Of a DNA stretch of 64,000 bases, positions 1 through 7,940 are shown one piece after another. A model generated the notes under the pieces. That model did no database searches and was not told the origin of the DNA. It worked only from the letters and a program-made list of their open reading frames with translations. This stretch comes from Haladaptatus sp. R4 (GTDB lineage: Archaea; Halobacteriota; Halobacteria; Halobacteriales; Haladaptataceae), in contig NZ_LWHG01000031.1 in the NCBI RefSeq assembly GCF_001625445.1, positions 124,001 to 188,000 of the forward strand, in the 5' to 3' direction. Each line of letters opens with the position of its first letter. Positions within the stretch are counted from its first letter, which is position 1. The translations under genes and the position numbers were made by a program.

Positions 1-168
1 TGCGAGCGTGTCGACCTCCAACCTGGAGAGGTATTTCGAGACGTTGATGCCCTTGCCGCCGGGGTCGTACTGGGTCATGCTCGACCGCATGACGCCACCC
101 GGTTCGACGTCCGAATCGACGGAAACGGTGTAATCGACGGCCGGATTGAGCGTGACGGTCAGGATCAT
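1..168 (-). CDS. pfkB: 1-phosphofructokinase, N-terminal part (runs off the window)
   Basis: The first 56 residues of a PfkB-family sugar kinase are visible. They include the NPAVDYT start typical of fructose-1-phosphate kinase and the substrate-binding GGKGINVS signature. The enzyme phosphorylates fructose 1-phosphate to the 1,6-bisphosphate in the cytoplasm. The ATG overlaps the stop of the upstream GlpR-type regulator by ATGA, so the two are probably translationally coupled. In Haloferax the GlpR repressor controls pfkB, which fits this pairing. The C-terminal half, with the catalytic Asp, lies outside the window. Specificity for fructose 1-phosphate is inferred from family and context. 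Confidence 0.85.
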   Translation of the reverse strand, partial: MILTVTLNPAVDYTVSVDSDVEPGGVMRSSMTQYDPGGKGINVSKYLSRLEVDTLA

Positions 169-932
169 TCCCCCACCTCCTCGATGATTTCGACGCCCAT
201 CGTCTCGAACGGTTCGCGGTACTCCGCCGGAACCGGGGCGTCGGTGACGAGCGTATCCACGTCCTCGAACGAGGCGAAGCGGAAGAAGCTCCGGCGGCCG
301 AACTTGCTGTTGTCCGCGACGAGCACGACGCGACTCGCCTTCTCGCACATCAGGGATTTGATGCGCGCTTCGTCCTCGTTCGGCGTCGTCAGCCCGGAAT
401 CCGGGTGGATTCCGTTCGTGCCCAGAAACAGCACGTCGAAGTTGGTCCGGTCGAGAAAGCCCTCGCCGGTCGGTCCGACGAGCGACCACGTGGAACGCCG
501 AAGCGTCCCGCCGGTGACTTTCACCTCGATGCCCGCCTCGGCGAGTTGCATCGACACGAGTGGCGAGTTGGTCGCGGCGGTGATGGTCACGTCGTCGGGG
601 ACGTGTTTGGCGACTTCGATGGTCGTCGTTCCCGAATCGAAGAAGACGACCTGCCCGTCTTGGAGGGTTTCGACGGCGCGTTCTCCGATGATCCGTTTCG
701 CGTCCCGCCCTTGGACTTGCTTCTGTCCGTAGGTTCGCTCCTCGCCGACGGTTTTGACGGGGAGCGCGCCGCCGTGTGATCGCTCGACGCGCCCGTCGTC
801 TTCCAAATCGCGGAGGTCTCGTCGGATGGTCGCCTCCGAAACGTCGAGCCGACCCGCGAGGTCGGCGACGGTACTGCCGTTCTCTTCGGTGACTATCTCG
901 GCTATCTCTCGTTTCCGTTCGTCAGGCAACAT
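165..932 (-). CDS. glpR: GlpR/DeoR-family transcriptional repressor of sugar metabolism
   Basis: This 255-residue protein has an N-terminal DeoR winged helix (residues about 1-60, with the motif VADLAGRLDVSEATIRRDL) and a C-terminal sugar-phosphate sensor domain carrying the FFDSGTTT phosphate-binding loop near residue 97. It is full length for the family. It sits between the sugar ABC operon and pfkB on the same strand and overlaps pfkB by 4 bases. Haloferax GlpR represses fructose and glucose catabolic genes, so the likely effector here is a phosphorylated sugar intermediate. The ATG at 932 is preceded by a 140-base gap that could hold its own promoter. Confidence 0.9.
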   Translation of the reverse strand: MLPDERKREIAEIVTEENGSTVADLAGRLDVSEATIRRDLRDLEDDGRVERSHGGALPVKTVGEERTYGQKQVQGRDAKRIIGERAVETLQDGQVVFFDSGTTTIEVAKHVPDDVTITAATNSPLVSMQLAEAGIEVKVTGGTLRRSTWSLVGPTGEGFLDRTNFDVLFLGTNGIHPDSGLTTPNEDEARIKSLMCEKASRVVLVADNSKFGRRSFFRFASFEDVDTLVTDAPVPAEYREPFETMGVEIIEEVGE

Positions 933-1072
933 ATGTTCGTATCATACCGACTCGACCGTGAGCCGGGAGCGTCTCGTTCGTCTCTCCTGTAGGCAATTCT
1001 ACCCAATAACGTCTCTGGTGTGGGAGAGCGAGGTCGGTTCGAGTGCGGGGAGTGGGGCGGTTCGGCATCATC

Positions 1073-1246
1073 TCAGCCGGTGAAGACGAGAAACAGCAAC
1101 GCGATACCCGCCCCCACGGTCGCGACGATGGTCCCGCCGTACGAGCCGACGAGATAGTTGTACGCCGCGATGAGGGCCAACAGACAGCAAGCGGCCACCA
1201 GCAGGATGTCCCGCTCGGGCACCCACGACGTGATCGTTTGTGCCAT
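1073..1246 (-). CDS. 57-residue membrane protein of the sugar ABC operon
   Basis: This short reading frame starts MAQTITSWVPERD and encodes two hydrophobic segments, about residues 14-34 and 38-56, joined by a short YLVGSYGG loop. It begins only four bases after the stop of the ABC ATPase gene, on the same strand, so it is almost certainly co-transcribed. It resembles no enzyme. A role as a small accessory subunit or stabiliser of the permease is inference from position alone. Confidence 0.7.
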   Translation of the reverse strand: MAQTITSWVPERDILLVAACCLLALIAAYNYLVGSYGGTIVATVGAGIALLFLVFTG

Positions 1247-1249
1247 CGG

Positions 1250-2371
1250 TCAGTGCGTCGCCTCCACCCGCTTCGATTCCTTGGACGGGGAGTACGTCAG
1301 CGATTCGCCGCTGCTGGCGTCGAAGTAGTGGAGCGACCGTCGGTCGAATTCGACGTTGACGCGGTCGTTGAGTTCGACCGGAACGCTCGGTTCCACGGAC
1401 GCCTTGATGGTGATGTCGTCGCCGAGGTCGAGTTCGAGGACGGTCTTCTCACCCTGCGGTTCGACGACTTCCACGAGCGCGGGAAGGCCGTCCGGTCTGA
1501 GCGTGACGTTCTCCGGGCGGACACCGACGACGATTTCGTCGCCGAACTTGTCGTCGAGCGCGTCCCGATAGGATTCGGGCACCTCGTGTTGGAACGGTCC
1601 GACGTCCACGACGGGCGTTCCGTCGCGGTTCTGGAGGGTTCCCTCGACGAAGTTCATCGACGGGCTTCCGAGGAAGTCGGCGACGAACTGGTTCCGTGGA
1701 TGCGTGTAGACGTACGTCGGGTCGCCCACCTGCTGAATCTCGCCGTCGTTCATCACGGCGATCTGGTCGGCGAGCGTCATGGCCTCGATCTGGTCGTGGG
1801 TGACGTACACCGTCGTCGTGGACAATTGCTCGTGCAGCTTGTTGAGTTCCGCGCGCATCTGCACCCGCAGTTTGGCGTCCAGGTTCGACAGCGGTTCGTC
1901 CATCAGGAACACGTCGGGTTCCCTGACGATGGCGCGGCCGAGCGCGACGCGCTGTTGTTGGCCGCCGGAGAGCTCCGCCGGACGTCGGTCGAGCAGGTCG
2001 TCGATCTGGAGGAGGTCCGCGGCGTCGGACACGCGTTCCTCGATGATGTCGTCGTCCACGCCGTGCTGTTCCAGCCCGAATCGCATGTTCTCGCCGACCG
2101 TCTTGTGCGGGTAGAGCGCGTAGTTCTGGAACACCATCGCGATGTCCCGTTCGTAGGCGCGGTGGTCGTTGACCATCGTGTCGCCGATGTGAATCTCGCC
2201 GTCGGTCGCGCGTTCGAGTCCGGCGATGAGCCGAAGGGTCGTCGTCTTTCCACACCCGGACGGACCGACGAACACCGTGAAGGACTCGTCGGGGATGTCG
2301 AGCGAGATTCCGTCGACCGCGACTACGTCGCCGAACCGTTTTTCGAGCGTGTCGAGCGTTACTTCAGCCAT
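1250..2371 (-). CDS. ABC transporter ATP-binding protein, MalK/UgpC type (sugar uptake)
   Basis: This is a 373-residue sugar-importer ATPase. Walker A is GPSGCGKTT near residue 37, the signature is LSGGQQQRVALGRA, and Walker B is DVFLMDEPLSNLD. The C-terminal part is the TOBE-type regulatory barrel of the CUT1 family. I chose the ATG at 2371 over a GTG nine bases upstream because the protein then starts MAEVTL, as its relatives do. It lies after the two permease genes and the binding-protein gene on one strand, completing an importer. The substrate is not readable; the neighbouring glpR and pfkB suggest a hexose such as glucose or fructose. Confidence 0.93.
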   Translation of the reverse strand: MAEVTLDTLEKRFGDVVAVDGISLDIPDESFTVFVGPSGCGKTTTLRLIAGLERATDGEIHIGDTMVNDHRAYERDIAMVFQNYALYPHKTVGENMRFGLEQHGVDDDIIEERVSDAADLLQIDDLLDRRPAELSGGQQQRVALGRAIVREPDVFLMDEPLSNLDAKLRVQMRAELNKLHEQLSTTTVYVTHDQIEAMTLADQIAVMNDGEIQQVGDPTYVYTHPRNQFVADFLGSPSMNFVEGTLQNRDGTPVVDVGPFQHEVPESYRDALDDKFGDEIVVGVRPENVTLRPDGLPALVEVVEPQGEKTVLELDLGDDITIKASVEPSVPVELNDRVNVEFDRRSLHYFDASSGESLTYSPSKESKRVEATH

Positions 2372-2419
2372 CGATACCACCGTCGTTTGGATTGAATCGC
2401 ATGTGTAGATCTGTTTTCG

Positions 2420-3340
2420 TCATTCTTTCACTGCTCCTTGCGTGAGACCGCTGACGATGTAGCGCTGGAAGAACAGGCCGAACAGGATGCCCGGCAGGGC
2501 CGCAATCATGCCACCGGCAGCGAGGTGCGCCCAGTCGATGAAGTCGTCAGCGACGAACAGGGAGACGCCGATGGGCAGCGTCTGTGCGACGTTCGAGGAC
2601 GTGAGGACGAGCGCGAAGACGAACTCGTTCCACGAGAAGATGAAGGCCAGAATGGCCGTCGCCGCGATGCCCGGTTTCGCCACCGGGAGGATGATCTTGA
2701 AGAAGCCCTCCCACGTCGAACAGCCGTCGACTTGGGCCTGCTCGTCCAACGAGTTCGGGACGCCGTCGAAGTAGTTCTTCATTATCCACACCGCAAAGGG
2801 CAGGTTGAAGAACGTGTACGTCAGGATGAGCGCTATCTTCGTGTCGTACAGGGTTCCCGTGAGACCGCCGATGAGCGGGGGGTGCGACATGATCTCGAAG
2901 AACGGAACGATGAGCGCGATGGGGGGGATCATCCGCGCCGCGATGATGGACAGCAACAGCGCCTTGTTGCCGAGGAAGTCGTATCGGGAGAACGTGTATC
3001 CCGACAGCGTTCCCAGCGTGACACAGATTATCGTCGTCGTTCCGGCGACGATGAGGCTGTTCAGCGTGTACGTGCCGAACGGGCGGTTCTGGAAGATTTC
3101 GACGTAGTTCGAAACCGTCGGGTGGTGCGGGTAGAACGTGATGGGGAACGACAGCGTCTCGGACGGTGCCTTCAAACTCGTGATGAGGATGTAGTAGATC
3201 GGGAACCACACCACCACGACGTAGAGACCGAGCAGTCCGTAGGCGACCAGTCGCTCACGGATCACGCTCGGCCACTCGTCTTCCGCGTTCAAGTTCAATC
3301 CGCGCCGCAGTCGGCTCATCGTGTCTGTTTTCGTACTCAT
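2420..3340 (-). CDS. Carbohydrate ABC transporter permease, MalG type
   Basis: The 306-residue protein has six predicted membrane helices. Its cytoplasmic EAA loop (DEQAQVDGCSTWEGFFKIILP, about residues 204-224) docks onto the ATPase. The soluble N-terminus and the first helix at about residue 33 match CUT1-family MalG homologues in length and layout. It overlaps the upstream permease by 4 bases (ATGA), so translation is probably coupled. Together with the neighbouring permease it would form the heterodimeric membrane channel. Confidence 0.93.
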   Translation of the reverse strand: MSTKTDTMSRLRRGLNLNAEDEWPSVIRERLVAYGLLGLYVVVVWFPIYYILITSLKAPSETLSFPITFYPHHPTVSNYVEIFQNRPFGTYTLNSLIVAGTTTIICVTLGTLSGYTFSRYDFLGNKALLLSIIAARMIPPIALIVPFFEIMSHPPLIGGLTGTLYDTKIALILTYTFFNLPFAVWIMKNYFDGVPNSLDEQAQVDGCSTWEGFFKIILPVAKPGIAATAILAFIFSWNEFVFALVLTSSNVAQTLPIGVSLFVADDFIDWAHLAAGGMIAALPGILFGLFFQRYIVSGLTQGAVKE

Positions 3341-4266
3341 GTTTCGTAGGGGGTCCCTCCGAAGACCTGATAGAGAACCGCAACGATGGCGAACGTCGTA
3401 GCGAGCATCACCACGCCGAGGGCGGCACCTTGGCCGGTGTCACCGAACACCATCGCGGTGCGGTAGAGCCACGAGGCCCACACTTCGGTGGACTTCCCGG
3501 GACCACCGTGAGTCATCACCCAGACGAGGTCGAGCGCCCGGATGTCGAAGATGATCCGGATGGTGAGCGCGACCAGGATCGACGGTTTGAGGAACGGGTA
3601 GGTGACGTTCCGGAACCGCGACCATCGACTCGCGCCGTCCACCTCGGCCGCGTCGTACAACTGCTCGGGAACGTTCTGGAGTCCCGCGAGGAGGATGATG
3701 ATGATGAAGGGCGTGAACACCCACACGTCGGCGATGATGAGTGCGATCATCGCGAGGGTTCCGTCCGAGAGGAACGGGATCTGTTTCGATATGACGCCCC
3801 CGCCGACGAGGACGCCGTTAATCGCACCGTACTGCGTCTGGAACATCCAACGCCACATCAGACCGCTCATCACGTACGGCAGGATCCACGGCACGATGAC
3901 TGCCGTTCGGATCCAGCCACGTCCCTTCAGGTCCTTGTTGAGCAGCATCGCGATGCCGAGTCCCAACAGGAACGAGATGGTGACGCTGAAGCCGACGTAG
4001 ATGACGGTGTGTTTCGTGAACCGGACGATGTCGGGGTTGACCGACCCGAACCAGTGGCCGTGCTTGAACAGAAGCGAGGCGAAGTTGTCCAGTCCGACGA
4101 ACTGTTTTTGCTGTGTGATCGGGTTCGTGTAGAACAGACTCGACCACAGGAGTTGGAGCGTCGGATAGAGGATGATGCCGGCTATCCAGATGACCGTCGG
4201 TCCCACCGTGAGCGGGATGAACAGCCTATCGAGCCGTCGCCGAAGCGAGCGTGTATTCTCTGCCAT
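3337..4266 (-). CDS. Carbohydrate ABC transporter permease, MalF type
   Basis: This 309-residue inner permease subunit has about six membrane helices and an EAA loop (EQLYDAAEVDGASRWSRF) near residue 210. It has no extra periplasmic domain, as is usual for archaeal CUT1 importers. It begins nine bases after the binding-protein stop and overlaps the next permease by four bases. The order binding protein, MalF, MalG, ATPase is the common one for this transporter class. Confidence 0.93.
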   Translation of the reverse strand: MAENTRSLRRRLDRLFIPLTVGPTVIWIAGIILYPTLQLLWSSLFYTNPITQQKQFVGLDNFASLLFKHGHWFGSVNPDIVRFTKHTVIYVGFSVTISFLLGLGIAMLLNKDLKGRGWIRTAVIVPWILPYVMSGLMWRWMFQTQYGAINGVLVGGGVISKQIPFLSDGTLAMIALIIADVWVFTPFIIIILLAGLQNVPEQLYDAAEVDGASRWSRFRNVTYPFLKPSILVALTIRIIFDIRALDLVWVMTHGGPGKSTEVWASWLYRTAMVFGDTGQGAALGVVMLATTFAIVAVLYQVFGGTPYET

Positions 4267-4275
4267 ATAGTGACT

Positions 4276-5580
4276 CTACAGAATCTTGTTCTTCTTGTAC
4301 AGCGACTTGATGTCCTGTTGGGCAGCGGTGAGCGCGTCGTGAGCGTCCTTCTTGCCGAGGAAGACGGGCGTGATGTTGGACGAGAGAATGTCGTCGACCT
4401 GCGGTTGCAGGCGGTAAATCTCGCTCGTCGCGTGTTTGAGGTTGTACTTCATGTTGTCGCGCAACTCCTTCGGATACTTCTTTTTCACCTCGTCGGAGTC
4501 GTACACCGACGGCATGACCGCCGGGTTCCCCTCGACCACCATGTCGGTCTTGCACGATTCCTCCTCGCTCATGAACTCCGCGAACTTCTTCGCGGCCTTC
4601 TTGCGCTTCGAGAACGCCGAGACGCCGACGGCGTTCGAATCCTGGAACGTCGCACGCGACGCGGGCCCTTTCGGCGGTTTGGCGATGCCGAGGCGGTCCT
4701 TCTTCCAGCCCTCGTCGAGCGCACGGGAACCGAGTGGGGTCCATCCCTCGACGGTGGCGAACTTGCCCCCGATGAAGGCGTCACCGACGTTCCCCTCGTT
4801 CATGCTCTGGATGCCGCTCGGGAGGAGTCCCTTCTTTCGAAGCGGCGTCAGGAACTCGTCGAAGACTTTCACGCCTTTGTCCGCGAAGACGGGTTCGTGT
4901 TTGTCGTTGAACACCTGGCCGCCCGCCTGCCAGAGGAACTGTTTGAACATGAAAACGTCCTTGTTCGCCCACGTGAACCCGAACGCCGACCGGTCGTTGC
5001 CGACCTTGTCGCCGAGTTTGAGGACGTCGTCCCACGTGTCCGGCGGCGACGAGATTCCCTGCTTCTCGAAGTACTGCTTGTCGTAGAGGAAGTTACCCCA
5101 TTTGCCCAGTTGCGGGGCCATGTACGGCTTCCCGTCGAACATGACGAGTTCCTTGAGATTGTCGGGGAACTTGTTCAGGTGTTTCTTCGTGAGCGGAAGC
5201 GGTTCGACCCAATCGGCCGCGACGAAGTCGGCGAGCCACCACGTCGGCCCGTTGAAGGCGTCCACTTTGCTGCTCTCGTTTCGCCACTGCGTAATGAGCG
5301 TCGTCTTCAGGTTGCTCCACGGAACCTCGTTGACTTCGACTTCGATGCCGGTTTTCTTCTCGAACCGGTCGATGTTCTTCTTGGTTCCGGGGTCGTCCTT
5401 GAGACTCCCCGCGTTGAAGAATTTGATCTTGTCGGCCATCTCGCCGCTGCCTCCGTTTTTGCCTCCGTTGTCGCTCTTACTCGAAGAGGTACAACCGGCG
5501 AGCGCAGTGGACCCTGCGATACCGAGTGCCCCCGTCGTTTGCATAAATCGACGCCGTGTATGGTTGTGTTCATCACCCAT
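4276..5580 (-). CDS. Extracellular sugar-binding lipoprotein of the ABC importer
   Basis: A family 1 extracellular solute-binding protein of 434 residues from the chosen ATG. The N-terminus carries a twin-arginine motif (TRRRFMQTTGALG) followed by a lipobox LAGC, so it is folded in the cytoplasm, exported by Tat and lipid-anchored outside. The body shows the family features FFNAGSLKDDPGT and repeated Trp-rich ligand-site segments. An in-frame ATG at 5589 is an alternative start. A linker rich in Ser, Gly and Asn follows the anchor, as in many haloarchaeal binding proteins. It is the first gene of the operon. Confidence 0.92.
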   Translation of the reverse strand: MGDEHNHTRRRFMQTTGALGIAGSTALAGCTSSSKSDNGGKNGGSGEMADKIKFFNAGSLKDDPGTKKNIDRFEKKTGIEVEVNEVPWSNLKTTLITQWRNESSKVDAFNGPTWWLADFVAADWVEPLPLTKKHLNKFPDNLKELVMFDGKPYMAPQLGKWGNFLYDKQYFEKQGISSPPDTWDDVLKLGDKVGNDRSAFGFTWANKDVFMFKQFLWQAGGQVFNDKHEPVFADKGVKVFDEFLTPLRKKGLLPSGIQSMNEGNVGDAFIGGKFATVEGWTPLGSRALDEGWKKDRLGIAKPPKGPASRATFQDSNAVGVSAFSKRKKAAKKFAEFMSEEESCKTDMVVEGNPAVMPSVYDSDEVKKKYPKELRDNMKYNLKHATSEIYRLQPQVDDILSSNITPVFLGKKDAHDALTAAQQDIKSLYKKNKIL

Positions 5581-5604
5581 GACATCCATAACCAAAACAA
5601 ACGA

Positions 5605-5660
5605 CCATAATAAATGTTCTGCAAAAACGTTCAAACTCGTTCAAACTCGTTCACTGATTC
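5605..5660 (-). promoter_or_regulatory. Promoter of the sugar ABC operon with 10-base direct repeats
   Basis: Read on the minus strand, two perfect copies of agtttgaacg (5638-5647 and 5628-5637) are preceded by the related tcagtgaacg (5648-5657). They are spaced one helical turn apart and lie just upstream of an AT-rich TATA-like stretch at about 5606-5618, roughly 30 bases before the ATG at 5580. The position fits an activator site or operator at the transcription-factor-B element. The binding protein is unknown; GlpR or a TrmB-type factor are candidates. Confidence 0.5.
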
Positions 5661-5845
5661 AGCGACCAAATGCGCAAAAATGAACAATTACGAAACGAAA
5701 CACCCCGCGGTGATCCGGGGGAATCGCGGGAATCAGGCCGTATTGAGTGGGGATCACGATCCAGTACGTACGACTGATCGATCGTGTTCAAATCTGCACG
5801 AATTGCTTCCGTTCGTTGCGACTGGAAACGTCGCGGCGAGATTGC

Positions 5846-7222
5846 TCAGTCACGTGACGTTACGAAGTCGTGTTGGCGGAACAGTTCGGGCCAAATGAGA
5901 TACCGGACGAGGAAGGAACCGGCCATGAGGGCGACGGTGACCAGCGACCAGACCACTTGGGTCGAACCCAATCCGATCATCGCAACACTGAGTGCGACGA
6001 GTGCGACGACGGGGAGCGCGTAACCACCGGGGGCGCGAAACGGCGGCGTTACTTCGGGACGGTAGTAGCGCAGTCCGACGAACGAGACGATGTTGAGCGC
6101 GTACGGAAGCCCCGTCCCCACGACGGATGCGACGACGAGCAGCGCCTCGAAATGCTCGGGGAAAGTCGCCAGTACGGCCGCGACGAGGCTGACAGTCACG
6201 AGTCCGACCCACGGAACCTGAAAGCACGAATCGACCGCCGCGAAGAACGAGGGGAGCGTTTTGTTCCGTCCCAGTGCGAGGACGATGCGACTGGCGCTCA
6301 TGGTCCCGACCAGCATGGTCGTAAAGATGGCGACTATCGCGCCGAGCGGGAGGAGATACCGTTGAACCACCGGCAATCCGAGTTTCGTCGCTGCCACCCC
6401 GAGGGGTACTTGGCTCATGATTTTGGTTTGAAACGCCGACGCCGGGACGACGCCGTGGAGCGCGACGACGACGGCGGTGTAACAGACGGTCGTTACGAGG
6501 AGCGAGAGCAAAATCGCCCGTGGAACGGTTTTGGCTGGCCGTTTGACCTCCTCCGCGACGGACGGAATCGCCGTCCACGCGCCGTATCCCGTCAGTGCGA
6601 GTGAGACGGCGGCGAAGAACTTCGTCACGCCGCCGGTGAAAAACGGCTCGTAGTTGGTGGGCGAAAAGCGGGTCAATCCGGCACCGACGAAAACGAGGAG
6701 AACCGTGAGCAACAACGCTGATAACACGAGGTTCGTCCGACTCGTACTCGTCACGCCGACGAGGTTGACGAGGAAACTCAAGCCGATAGCGACGAGCGCA
6801 ATCGGGACGACGTACCCCTTCATGCTGGGGAACGCGATACCCAGATACTGGGCGATGGCGAGCGCCGAAATCGTGATGCTGAACACCATCCCGATGCAGT
6901 AGGAAACGCCTTCGATGTAACTGGCGAAGAGGCGGACGGACGGGTTCGGACCGAACGTTTCGGCGGGAAAGACGGCGGGGCCGCCAGCCTTCGGGAACGC
7001 GAGCGCGAGTTCAGTATAGCAGAGTGCGATTATCATCATCAACAGCCCAGCGACCGGCCACGCGAGCGTCGAGGCGGGGCCGGCCAACCGTCCGGTCGAA
7101 CCGGGGAAGACGAAAATCGCGGACCCCACCATCCCGCCGACGCTCAACAGCACGCAATCGAGCAACCCCAACTCGCGCGTGAGTCCTCCGTCCCCCGAAC
7201 TCGCCCCGCCGCGCTCGCTCAT
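5846..7222 (-). CDS. APC-superfamily amino acid permease
   Basis: A 458-residue protein with about twelve membrane helices. It opens with the amino acid/polyamine permease signature GLLDCVLLSVGGMVGSAIF in helix 1 and has the GxG unwound region that binds the substrate amino group. The central region (WTAIPSVAEEVKRPAKTVPR) matches the conserved helix 6 end and loop of APC carriers. It has no C-terminal UspA domain, unlike many archaeal homologues. It stands alone, with 210 bases to the sugar operon promoter behind it. The substrate cannot be read from the sequence. Confidence 0.9.
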   Translation of the reverse strand: MSERGGASSGDGGLTRELGLLDCVLLSVGGMVGSAIFVFPGSTGRLAGPASTLAWPVAGLLMMIIALCYTELALAFPKAGGPAVFPAETFGPNPSVRLFASYIEGVSYCIGMVFSITISALAIAQYLGIAFPSMKGYVVPIALVAIGLSFLVNLVGVTSTSRTNLVLSALLLTVLLVFVGAGLTRFSPTNYEPFFTGGVTKFFAAVSLALTGYGAWTAIPSVAEEVKRPAKTVPRAILLSLLVTTVCYTAVVVALHGVVPASAFQTKIMSQVPLGVAATKLGLPVVQRYLLPLGAIVAIFTTMLVGTMSASRIVLALGRNKTLPSFFAAVDSCFQVPWVGLVTVSLVAAVLATFPEHFEALLVVASVVGTGLPYALNIVSFVGLRYYRPEVTPPFRAPGGYALPVVALVALSVAMIGLGSTQVVWSLVTVALMAGSFLVRYLIWPELFRQHDFVTSRD

Positions 7223-7389
7223 CGTGATAGCACCATGTCGTTCGATGCTACAGAGAGATTCTATTTAACCATTCTCAAAACAGGTTAGCGTAACGAATTT
7301 GTGATGGGAATGGCAGCTCACAGTTCGAAGGGTCTAGCGCGGCGGCTCTCCATCGAATCTACTCGTGAAAAGGTCGCCCGTTCGAGGCC

Positions 7390-7572
7390 CTATCGCCACT
7401 CTTCCAACGGCATCGTGTCCGTCTCGTCTACCGCGACCCACGCGTCGTCCCGCGTGATGTCGGCGATGATCGCCCGGTTCGGACACCGCTCGTCCGATGT
7501 CTCGTCGATGGCGAAGACGATTTCGGGCGTATCCGGTTCCACGTGCCGTCCGTCAGGTACTGCGTTAGTCAT
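7390..7572 (-). CDS. Small conserved haloarchaeal protein (60 residues)
   Basis: A compact acidic protein with no membrane segment. A central beta-rich stretch (PNRAIIADITRDDAWVAVDE) is followed by a PLEEW end. This pattern is familiar from small haloarchaeal proteins without known function (DUF7556-like; my family recall is not certain). Codon use matches real genes. It is followed by a long run on the same strand but has no coupled neighbour. Confidence 0.6.
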   Translation of the reverse strand: MTNAVPDGRHVEPDTPEIVFAIDETSDERCPNRAIIADITRDDAWVAVDETDTMPLEEWR

Positions 7573-7627
7573 GGTCGTTGGGTTTTGTCGCTCGTCTGGC
7601 GATGCTCCTCATCCGAACGTTCGCAAG

Positions 7628-7642
7628 GGGGTTAAAAAGACG
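7628..7642 (-). terminator. Short T-run terminator
   Basis: On the minus strand a run of five T lies 20-30 bases after the stop of the 67-residue membrane protein gene. Oligo-T runs are the usual intrinsic termination signal in haloarchaea. Confidence 0.4.
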
Positions 7643-7661
7643 TTCTGACCGGTCTCTCGAA

Positions 7662-7865
7662 TCACCGCGGTTCGAAATCGTCCGGATCGAATCGATACTC
7701 GCCGTCGGGTACCGTCGGCCTCGGTTGCATCGGCAGGTCGGGCATGAACATCCAAATCAAGACGAGCATGCCAACGAAAGCGGGGAGTACGGTAAAAAAC
7801 GGAACGGTCGTACCGAGCCATCGAACTCCCTCCCAGAATCCCAGAACCATGAGTATTGTTCCCAT
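7662..7865 (-). CDS. 67-residue protein with two membrane helices
   Basis: Two hydrophobic stretches (residues about 3-24 and 27-44) are followed by an acidic soluble tail that ends DPDDFEPR. The composition and third-position GC are those of a real haloarchaeal gene. It lies between the 60-residue protein and the KaiC-like gene, all on the minus strand. No function can be assigned. Confidence 0.6.
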   Translation of the reverse strand: MGTILMVLGFWEGVRWLGTTVPFFTVLPAFVGMLVLIWMFMPDLPMQPRPTVPDGEYRFDPDDFEPR

Positions 7866-7940
7866 ACGTCGCTCGATTGATAACTCGCACTGCTATGGTA
7901 TAACAATACCGATTTTTAATCAAAAATAGCGATTCGAGAG

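Noticed and set aside
3430-5610. 726-residue open frame on the plus strand opposite the sugar permease and binding-protein genes
   Set aside because: It has no recognisable domains and is low-complexity Arg/Glu/Val; it mirrors the antisense frame of conserved ABC genes in GC-rich DNA.
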